DNA from: Chrysomallon squamiferum
Lineage: Eukaryota; Mollusca; Gastropoda; Neomphalida; Peltospiridae
DNA: 64,000 nt
Assembly (NCBI GenBank): GCA_012295275.1
Contig: CM022665.1
Span: 2,961,167-3,025,166 of the forward strand
Direction: 5' to 3'
Positions 54,445 through 64,000 of this stretch are shown here, piece by piece. A program made the position numbers and the translations under genes. Each line of letters begins with the position of its first letter. Position 1 is the stretch's first letter. The notes under the pieces were generated by a model. That model searched no databases, was not told the DNA's origin, and was given only the letters and a program-made list of their open reading frames with translations.

Positions 54445-57400
54445 ATGTCGGCCCTCGGTAGTTACATGTGTTTTCAAAGATGTCAAATGTTTCGAATGTC
54501 ACGAACTTTATTTCAAGCAGTTATGCACAAATATTCGCATAGAGAGGGTTACAAAACAACAAGATTTTCAACACCGGCAAGTTGTCTGTTGTTGTATTCT
54601 ACCCAGCAAGGTAGCACTCTAAAAGGCCTGACTGATGAAATTCTGAAGGCCAAAACGATTGCCGAAGAGGAAGCGTCTAAATCGTCGAAAAATAAAGATT
54701 CTGAAAGTTCCAAGGAATCAAGATGGACTGGCAAAAATGCATGGAAACTTGGTTTAACTTTATTAGGTGGATGGAGTATTGTAACGGGAGGAATGATGTT
54801 ATATATATGGGGTAAATAGCCCACTAGTATACTATCATTTTGTCACGCCAGCACTCGCAAACTTTTAATGATTTAATGCTTTAACATTGTAAAGTACGCA
54901 TGTGACAAAAGCAGTCTCTGCGAAGCAACGAAAGGTCGCCCGGTTTTTCTGACGCGTAATCGCGATCCTTGGAGGGAGGTTACCCTTATTCAAGGTGTCT
55001 GTTTCGTCATTATTTTTAATATATTTTCCAATACAGTAAATATAGTTATTGTTCGTTTCTTGACATGTGAGCCTTAATAAATTATGGAAAGAGATGTTTA
55101 CCTTTTCAAAACAATCATCACTCTAACATACATAATTATGCCATATTCTCACACTGCCAAATTTCATACAGATATTTGAGGTAGCTGGATATGTGATTTG
55201 ATGCTGCTTGAGATATGAGAAATTCAAATATATCCTGGGTGATTGATTAATTACTTGGCATAATAGTCCTGTTTAATGGAGTTTTAGATAATATTTTCTT
55301 TCTGATAAAGATGTGATTATCAAAAAAGTTCTGCAGGTAGAGTCCAATCCTAGATGCATATTTGGTGGTTGGGTAGAGTGATCACATATTCTGATACTAA
55401 TGAGTGCAGTTGATTAATTAATTAATTAATTAACATTCTTTCAAATACTGTATAGCTCTATACCACATCAACAGCTTCATTTTGATATAAATACATATAG
55501 TATATTGGTTTGAACAAAACAAGATTTTCAGGGTTCATGTTGCCAAATGACTGAAACAAACCACAGTTTCTCTGTAGACTTTGAATAGGGAAACATTTGT
55601 AACTTCTTTCACAATCAAAGAAATATCTGCGTCATTTTAAGCTACTGTTTTTTAAAATTTCATCACATGCTGTGACGCTTATATAAAGGTATCTGGCAAT
55701 CATGCCATAAGTCAAAAGTTGATCTCACTATAGACAGAATCATGGTAAATTCCATTTCCTGCTGGCATCGAGAAAGGATCAACTATTAAAATGATTATAT
55801 TGTAAAAAAACCATTAATGTATACCATTCAGTGCCTGTTGTTTTTATTTTTGATAACCTGTAGGTTGCATGATGCTGGTAAGACAAAAGGTGATGTTGTG
55901 TATATACAGACAGAACAGGATTTAAAATGATTATACCGCAATAGATTAATGTGTAAACTTGTTATCATCCAGTGCATGTTTTTCTACTGTGCTCCAACTT
56001 CAGAACATGTATGATATAAAATGAACAGGTTTCATAGGTCAAGTCCCCCAAAATATAGATTTTTTATTTTTTGTTATTTTTTATTATTATGTAAATCTGG
56101 TTTTATTTCTACTGGTTCTTATAGAAATGAAAAATATTAATTTAGTATGAATTCAGCAGCAGCAGCTGTCAAAAAATACTTACTGATAACAGTAATAGGT
56201 GTGTACATTTTACTTTTTCCTATAATTTGGGCAAAACTTTAACAAAAAAGTGTTGTCTTGATGGTACTTTCTCACTGGGTTCAAGTACAGAAAGCATATT
56301 TTTTAATCCAGAATTCCAGCAATGTCAAAAGACAGATCTTTGACAGTAAACTGAAGAATAGCTTCACATATGAGAGTCATCCTGGTGGATTTTCATTTTC
56401 TTTAACAAGTCAACAATGTTCCCATATTTGTTGGAGTCCTCAGCATGATCATTTGACCATGGATGAACCTTTGGGATATTTCCTTGTGTTCAGTCTCTGA
56501 AATATAAATGTTTGGTTAAGGAAACATCTGTAGGGTTCTTGTATGGTAAATAGTCTTCTCTCAGTCAGAGGCCATTCATATTCTTTATTCTTTCTTTATA
56601 TATGTTCAGTGGTCATAATAATGTCAGTTTTAGTTCGTAGCATAAATATTTCTGTCTCCACCAACCCATTCGCCAATTGCTGCAGATATGAAGAAGTTTA
56701 ATACATCATCATCATCATTAATACATTTAAAGATATATTCATTATAATATTTTCATATTTGCAGTGGGTAAGAGAAAATTTAGATTTTTTAATCACAGTT
56801 GTGAACTTATACAGTAGGTGAAAGAGAAACTAAACTTAAAAGTGTTTATCAATGTATAAGCAGCATGGTAACAAGTTTAATTGATGTCGCAGGGCACTGT
56901 CTTAATCCAAGTTTGTATTTTACACATAGTGACATACTCAGCATTCAGTCAGCTTCCAACATTAACATCAGTAAAATACTGACGTGAAATATTAACCTGT
57001 GTCTTTCTCATTATATTAACTGTTAAATGGATGTATTTTTGAAATAAATATAAGAGTGCAATAATGATCCTAATCAGCTATTTTTTATATGTTTTCAGTC
57101 TAATTTAGTATTATTATGAAGCTTAACAATATTTTTTTATCTGTAATTTTTATGGAGATCTACATCTCTATTTCATTTAAGGTAAATTATTTTAAATTCT
57201 GCTTGATAGCACAAGACATACATATTTTTTAAAAGGTGCAGTTTAAATAAACATTCTTGAAGTTTTTTTAGTAGTAAAATTAACAGAAGTATGTATTATA
57301 AGTGTTTCAGTTGTTTTATATAAGTTCTATTATTTTAGGTGCACCACCTCTTGATCCTGAAGGAAATGAGGTAAGATTGTTTTATATTTTTCACAGAATT

Positions 57401-60400
57401 AATCCACGATAAATAAATGAAATTTAGTATTTCTGACTCCGTCACTGACTATATAGATCTTTTACATATATATACATACATATTATCATATTATTATTAT
57501 TAATATTATTGAATCTGATTCAGTACAGTTTATATGTAATAATTCCATGAATGACAATAAACATGATTTATAATTTTTATTTTTTATTTTTTTTTAGATT
57601 GAAGATGAATACAGTCAATGTATGTATAATTTTTGTAGTAACTTGATATCTCTGTACGTGTAACTTGTATGTTATCAACTTCTAAACAAGAATCATGATA
57701 TTTTACTATTTATATACAAATCTATTGTATATTCATATTTTACAAACATAAAATAAAGAGACAAATGTTATTCTGTGACATATATGTGTTCTTTGCACAT
57801 TTATATCAGTATTTCATTTTATTTTCAGTACCAAAATTTAATGCCTATTTAAAAAGAGCCATGAATGAGTTCTCTGTTTTCCGAGAGGTAAGCTGTATGA
57901 TCATGTAAAATATTTATTTACATTCTCTTTAAGTTAATAATATCAAGTCAAAAAGATTAACTTAATTTGTTATTTTGAATATGAGTTTGACATTTCATAA
58001 AGTATTGAATTATGCATTATTTAGTTTGTTCTTACATTTGTTACTGATAAATTATTTATAAACTGAAAATTAACAAATGTGTCACTGTTTTGTTTTATTT
58101 AATCATTTATAATCATGTTATAACTTTTGTTTTGATTTTCATTTATCACTGTAAATTAGAAAAGTGCCATCTGTTAAAACTAGATATTTGTCTGTGTGGC
58201 ACCATTCAACAGTTCCATCCAGTAGCCATTAATTTGTTTAAAAAAAAAAAAAAAAGTAAACCTCTGATATAGAGCTTACATTTCAAGTTCTTATTAAAAT
58301 TTACAGTGACAGAGTGACCAAACAAACAGCAGTATATCAAACAGTTAGAACATAAACAGAAATTAAATAAGGAATTTTTGTTAAACCAGAATATTTCATT
58401 GGTCCAATTTTGACAGAATCAAATGTAATATAACACTTTTTAATATATTTTTTTTCTTTTCTTTCCAAAATAAAACAGAAAATTCAGGAACCCTCCAGAC
58501 CAAAGCTGTTGCCAGATCCACTTGAGTACCCCTATGTTCAGCCAAAGTACACCCTGGTTCTTGAGATGACTGGTGTTTTAGTCCATCCAGACTGGACAGT
58601 AAGTTTTACATGTGATGCTGCAAGTTTTTTCATCTATTCCATCACCAACAGTTTGTATTATCTTAGAACAGATCAAAGTTAAAATCCATTCCATCAAGCA
58701 GAAGTCAACAAGTCTTTGCATTATTTCAATAATCTTTGCATTTTACTTTCTTGATAAATAATTTATTAATATCATTTTTCTTAACTACTTTATCAGTTTG
58801 CAAGAATACTAATATTTTATTCAAATTAAAATACAGAACATTAAAAATGCTATCATTAGTGCTACTAGTACAGTATTTCAGATTAGCAGTTAAGTCAGTA
58901 ATGAATTTGTTTTAAAATTGCAGTACAGCACTGGTTGGAGGTTTAAGAAAAGGCCTGGCATTGATTATTTTCTGCAGATGGTTGCCCCACCTCTGTTTGA
59001 AATTGTCATCTACACATCAGAACATGGCTATGTGAGTTGAAATATTTGTAGTTGTTTTAAATTTCAATTTTTACAGCCCACTATGTTTTGTCAATTGATT
59101 TAAAAAAAAAAAAAAAAAAAAAAATCATATTTTAAAGGTAAGGTGTATTTTCTCATGAAAAAATCTGATATTGAATTATGATCTTTTTCTGTTTTTTAGT
59201 CAAGTATAAAAAAATATTCATATACACAAAACTCGGACACCATTATCACTGAACTGAATATTGAAGAACTGGTAAAACTATAAAAAAAAATTTTTTTTAT
59301 TAAAAATAAAATTTTATAATGCTGTATTTGTATTAACATTTTACTAAATTTAATTTTGTATTTTTATTACAGATGGCAGATGCTTTGATCAACAGTCTTG
59401 ACCCCAATGGTTTTATCATGTATCGTCTGTACAGAGATACAACACGATACATGGATGGACATCATGTGAAGGTATTTTTCTTTATAATGATTTAAAGTGA
59501 TATTGTGAATGACATCATTATCAATTAGTTGCAGGATTTTTTCTTGGAATAATCACATTTGTATGTATATTACTGTAATTAAAAAAGGAAGACTTAAATA
59601 CTCCCAAATTAAATATACAATTTTTATGTGTAACTTTCTTAGAACAAATGGTATAAATTTTGTTTTAACAAAAACTATATCATTTAAATCGAAACTTTAC
59701 CACATAACATTTCTAAACATGTAAACTATGAATCTTATAGTTTTAAAACTTCTATAAAGCAAAAAGCTCAGTATTTTAACTTTTTAATCTCTTAATTAGT
59801 CATTCTACAGTAAATATTCAGAAGGTTTAGTAAAATAGTTTTAATGCAGAAAGTATTAACCAAAGTTATGTTCATCTGTGTTAATTGTATCTCTAATTAA
59901 AAAGATAAACATCATGATAATTCTGAAAGTGTAGTGAAACGTTTTTTAAATCTTATTAATTATTTTATTATGAGAAAAAGCTATGTTTCTTTGTGAATGA
60001 AACTTGTTCTAAGCTGCACATATTTTTATGCTTCTTTCCAAGTAATTTATGTTAATCTCTTCACTACCATGAACAAAAATGTGAACTGATATTACAGCTT
60101 AGTGAATGTATTATACAGAATTCCAAATTCTGAACCTTTTCCAGGCAGCAGTAATATCTTACAGTTTATGGATCATTTTGTATACACAAACTTTACTGAA
60201 TATATAAAATCTTGCAGACTGTTATAAATGGAATTTTATTTAGAGTTCGATGCTATTCTCAGGCTATTTCTTTGTATTCCAAAATCAAAAATGGTCCAAA
60301 TTTTAAAACACTTCCAATCCCAAGCATTTTGGATAAAGGATTTTGTATTAGTTAAAGTGGTCGTTATATGTCAAAATCATTACCAGTACAGGGGTCACTA

Positions 60401-62084
60401 AGGTACTTGAGAGGTTAAACAATTCATCTTTATAATATAAATTTAATTATTTTATCTTAATTAAAAAAAGATTTTAAAAAACCCAATAAAAACAAGAACT
60501 TCAACAAAAAATAAGTTCAACTTTGCTCTAGGCCTTTTTTCTTTTCCTTTTTTTTTTTAAATTTACAGTTTGGCAGATGTTAGTGAAATGGATATTAAAA
60601 TAATTAATAGCAATAATTAAAATTTAAGTATCTTAAACATTTTTATGATATCTATCTTAAAGATGTATGATGTCTCAATTGAATTAAAGATATTTTTATT
60701 TTATAACTTACATATTTCTGTGTTCTCAGGATTTTTATATTTAAAATAAGCTGGATAAATATATAGACTCTAAAGTTTCCTTCTATTAAATAGATTACTT
60801 TTTTTGTTGTTGTTGTGATTAGCTGCTGCTGGTTTTTTTATTCCCTACCCTGTACAGTTCAAGTAGATTGCAGTATCAATATAATACCTATAAATAACAT
60901 TTTAATTCATACATAATCTTAATGGATTTCTGGATGAGAAAGATAAGTTTTACAAAATAATTTATAATCTCATATATCTTACATACATTATAGCCTTTCT
61001 GGAGATTAATTATTTTTAAAAACATTTTTATTATTATTTTTATTTGTTTAACACAATCTGCATGATATCAAAATAATTCTCATATCATGTCTGCTCTGTA
61101 TTGATGAACATTACTGATACGAGGCCTGATCAAATGTTGTAAATAAATTAAATATTACTTTTTACATTTGATAGTGAAGAGATTTAACATCGTTGTTTAA
61201 TATAATTAAATCCTGAGATACAGTTTCTTATTTGTGATTCTAGTCAAGTAACATTTTCTTAACAACTTGGCAACATGTTGAAAGCATGGACTGACAAATC
61301 TTAGACAAGGAAACATTGAACTGTTAAATTGAATTTCTGTATCAAATCATTTTAGCAGTCATTTTTAAAAAAGTATGTTCTTACGACATAAAATAAAGTA
61401 TTTTATATTTCACTGGTTGCTAGCCATCTTGTGTTGGCTGATAAAATATCTAGAAAATATTATCACAGACATTAAATGTCACCTTTGCTGCTTTTTTTTT
61501 CAGAATTAGTATTTATTTATTAATGATGATGCACAAAAAAAACCCCAGATATACTGGAGTCACTAATAAAATAAGGTTTTGTATCTTTATTTCACAGAAC
61601 AAAACACACCAAAAATAAATACTTTCATTAATTTTGTTTTTATACAAATCTGAAGGGTAGTATTCAACCATAAAATAATCATTTTGTGGAAAAGGTGAGA
61701 TAACAGTTTTTAGATTTGCATGCACAATTATATTCATATTATGAATTTTCTCACAGAAGTATATCACACTCATATTCCTCACAAAGTTTTTGTTTGAAGA
61801 TGACATCTTGCATCAGACTGGATAAAAGTGTCTTTAACTGTTAGTTATGGTTAATTAATTCATTTATTTTTATCTATGTTTCATCTATAAATATTGTAGA
61901 AAATGTGTTCTTTCTTCATTCATATAGGATCTGTCCTGTTTGAATCGGGATCTGTCAAAAGTTATCTTTCTTGACTGGAATCCCAAGTCATACCGACTGC
62001 AGCCAGAAAACACATTCAAACTGAAGAAGTGGAGTGGTGAAGATGGTGACACTACACTGTATGATTTAGCCAACTTCCTTAAAA
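54445..62084 (+). CDS. TIMM50: Mitochondrial import inner membrane translocase subunit TIM50 (3' end beyond window)
   Basis: Coding exons 54445–54811, 57339–57370, 57598–57619, 57829–57887, 58479–58598, 58924–59031, 59373–59471 and 61928–62084 join in frame to 321 codons. The last donor (AAAA|GTAAGG) leads to an exon not found before position 64000, so the C-terminal ~70–80 residues are missing. The first ~45 residues are basic and almost free of acid, as in a mitochondrial presequence. A membrane helix lies at ~100–122 ([19 protein letters not shown]). The FCP1-like domain starts at ~185 with LVLEMTGVL, where phosphatases have DxDxT. The catalytic aspartates are absent, as is usual for animal TIM50. 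Other matches are [25 protein letters not shown] and CLNRDL. TIM50 is the intermembrane-space receptor that passes presequence proteins to the TIM23 channel. A possible extra 72-bp exon lies at 59200–59271. Confidence 0.93.
55690..56000 (+). repeat. Degenerate two-copy tandem duplication in TIMM50 intron 1
   Basis: The blocks at about 55690–55852 and 55860–56000 share, in order, a GACAGAA segment, AAAATGATTATA, ATTAATGT and CAGTGC/ATGTT. They are diverged and have indels. Origin unknown; boundaries are approximate. Confidence 0.4.
59200..59271 (+). other. TIMM50: Candidate in-frame cassette exon of TIMM50
   Basis: A pyrimidine-rich acceptor (ATCTTTTTCTGTTTTTTAG) and a donor (CTG|GTAAAA) enclose 72 bp, exactly 24 codons in the phase of the flanking exons (both junctions phase 0) and with no stop. 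The encoded segment begins [10 protein letters not shown] and ends TELNIEEL. Including it would insert 24 residues between HGY and MADAL in the FCP1-like domain, where human TIM50 has none. Skipping it restores a gap-free match. It is therefore an optional exon or a chance pseudo-exon. Confidence 0.4.
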
Positions 62085-63545
62085 GTAAGGATTGTAAATG
62101 TTTTCATGTCTTCATTATACATTTCTACTTCCATTTCCTGTGTCTCTGCCTCTCTTGTTCAGCTTGCAGAACTGAAGTCAGTTTTAAAAAACTGTACACG
62201 TATTTCAATTCTTTCCAGTGAACCCCCCCCCAAAAAAAAACAATTCAAATTTATGTATCATGTAAATTAAATATCAAAAGAAGAGCCTAAATGTATTTTC
62301 TAACATATTATTTAATGATAGAGCACAACAATCATGACATAACATTTTGTTGTTGTTGTTGTTGTCATGAATGTATTTATCACACATAGAAGAAACAGAT
62401 ATAAAAAGAAAAAATGTTCTGATTAATTGAGTTACAGCAACTTGATTGTCATTACAAGGTGGTTGGTTATAATTTTTTTTATTATTATCATTTTTACAGG
62501 GTTTTTTTTATATAGATATAGATATATACATATGAGGGAGTTTATTTTTATTTTTTTATTATTTTTATTTTCTTAATAAATACTTTATTATTATTAAATA
62601 AAACAAATGAGAAGTATCAAAATACATATTTCAAAATTTTAAATATTAATGGTTACAGTACATACTTACAATGTTTTAACGTCAGTCTGCCTTTTGCTTC
62701 AAAACTTGTCAGATATTTCCATTTTTGTTTAGTGTTAGCCATTTTTATATTTTTATTTTATTTTTTTTTTTTGATAAATCTTATAAAGAAATAATTATTT
62801 GACAGTTCTTGCTTCAATTTCTGTTAGAAAACTGAAAACATAAAACTAAATTTAGTTTTTCTCAGTTCAGTGTTACTGTTGTCTAATGTCTGAGATAAAA
62901 CAGAATTAAAGTTTTTAAACTGTATATTCTGTTATCAGTATACTTAAATTAAGCCAGTTTATAATCACACACAGATTTTACCTTTTTATCTTTTAGATAC
63001 AATTTGTGTTTATTTTATTTTTTATCTTTATTATAATTATTTTTTAATTTTAATTTAATCTTTATTTTTATTTTTATTTTTATTTTTATTTTCATATTGT
63101 TTATTAAAAGGAAACATAACATTAAACTTACCATTAAAAAGAAAAATTATGATGGATGGATGGATGTGTGTATGTGTGTATATTCTTTTTTAAATTTCTA
63201 CTGACATTTTATCACTGTGATAAAACCTCTCTCATAGTCCATTCTTTAACATGGTGGGGGGACTTGTACATCTCAATGTCCCAAAGATCTGTGCCTGCAG
63301 TTTTGGCTTTTGTTAGGGACACCCATGTTGGACTGGTCAATGGGTAGAGACTAGATAAGGGTTAAGGGTTAGGTAGCCATAACACAAACTGTAACTGCTG
63401 AAGTGAGAAGTGCTGGGCCACACAGCCCACTCTAATAAAACACAGACCTGTGCATCAACATCTGTTATGACTGCTGGGATAAAATAAAATACAACACTTA
63501 ACAAAGTTGTCAATTTTTAATATGATTTTAATTGTTCACTCAAAA

Positions 63546-63546
<1 letters not shown>

Positions 63547-63578
<32 letters not shown>
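63547..63578. repeat. (ATT)n microsatellite
   Basis: An ATT array of about ten units inside the last TIMM50 intron in the window. Confidence 0.9.
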
Positions 63579-63580
<2 letters not shown>

Positions 63581-63956
63581 ATTTAAAAAATTAATTACTC
63601 AGTTAAGATTATTTAAAAGGAAGTAATTACTTCAAATTATATCCGTTGTTTCAAAAATAAATGGTTTAATTTATTTGCAGGTAGAAAATTGCAACCTTGT
63701 TCACCTTCCTTCCCTTAACCCTGGTGATTTAATATTAATAAGTTTCGAATAAACTGCTCTTGGCTAGTAACTGTTTTCCTATGACATCATGCTTAAAATA
63801 CTTAAAGATAAAAAGAACATATTAACCTCCATAAATTTATTTCAATTTGCAGTTTTTCAACGTTTTATCTTTATAGAGAGAGAGGATATATCAAACTATA
63901 GATTTATTTGCATCTTCAGCATTTTTCAGTTATTGCATTCTCACTCGTTTACAGTT

Positions 63957-64000
63957 AGGTCATAACGATCCGATACCACCAGGTCATAATGATCCAGTCT
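63957..64000. repeat. Start of a 24-bp tandem repeat, cut by window end
   Basis: AGGTCATAACGATCC...ACC (63957–63980) is followed directly by AGGTCATAATGATCCAGTCT (63981–64000), a second unit with a few changes. Whether more units follow cannot be seen. Confidence 0.5.

Larger units (their letters stand above)
62085..64000 (+). other. TIMM50 intron, open to window end
   Basis: This follows the last TIMM50 donor. No exon encoding the expected continuation (human-like TIALNGVEDVR) is visible, so the intron exceeds 1.9 kb. It contains AT-rich simple repeats, a TTG run (62348–62364) and TTTTTA-type repeats near 63060–63090. A less AT-rich patch at about 63230–63480 is possibly an interspersed repeat of unknown family. 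Confidence 0.65.

Noticed and set aside
63356-63373. A telomere-like AAGGGTTAAGGGTTAGG stretch.
   Set aside because: Only about two imperfect units, inside an intron; too short to call an interstitial telomeric repeat.

Overview
This is nuclear DNA of an animal. It is very AT-rich, the genes are split by GT–AG introns of roughly 100 to 2,500 bp, the standard genetic code applies, and simple-sequence repeats are abundant. Gene content (a cilia protein, a triple EMAP-like propeller protein, a sperm-type RIIa protein, a nucleolar AAA ATPase and a mitochondrial import receptor) is bilaterian. Base composition, intron sizes and repeat style would fit a mollusc or another lophotrochozoan, but that placement is a low-confidence guess. 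Exon joins were made by reading splice sites, frame and similarity to known families from memory. No alignment or transcript was available.

Layout. 1–9680: no supported gene; a repeat-rich stretch with many microsatellites, a pair of ~400 bp inverted repeats, and a hairpin-flanked CATA array. 9681–15350 (+): CFAP36, 8 coding exons, 443 aa, with a decayed Tigger-like DNA transposon in intron 3. 15351–19403: intergenic. 19404–37010 (+): an EML5/EML6-type gene, 35 coding exons, 1,964 aa, three HELP/WD propeller modules joined by acidic linkers. 37011–40784: intergenic. 40785–41431 (–): a two-exon gene for a 140 aa RIIa-domain (TEX55-like) protein. 42215–54296 (–): NVL, 24 coding exons, 826 aa, two AAA ATPase domains. 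54445 to beyond 62084 (+): TIMM50, whose last exon or exons lie past the window end.

How the genes relate. CFAP36 and EML6 lie next to each other on the same strand. They are also neighbours, within about 1 Mb, on human 2p16, so this may be an ancient linkage. NVL and TIMM50 are head-to-head with only 148 bp between start codons, which suggests a shared bidirectional promoter. EML6 and the RIIa gene converge. There is no operon logic, and the products act in different places: cilium, microtubules, nucleolus and mitochondrial inner membrane.

I found no obviously new biological system. The most useful second looks are a possible in-frame 72-bp cassette exon in TIMM50, the long inverted repeat at 3.3/6.6 kb, the CFAP36–EML6 linkage, and a 12-A homopolymer inside the NVL coding sequence.
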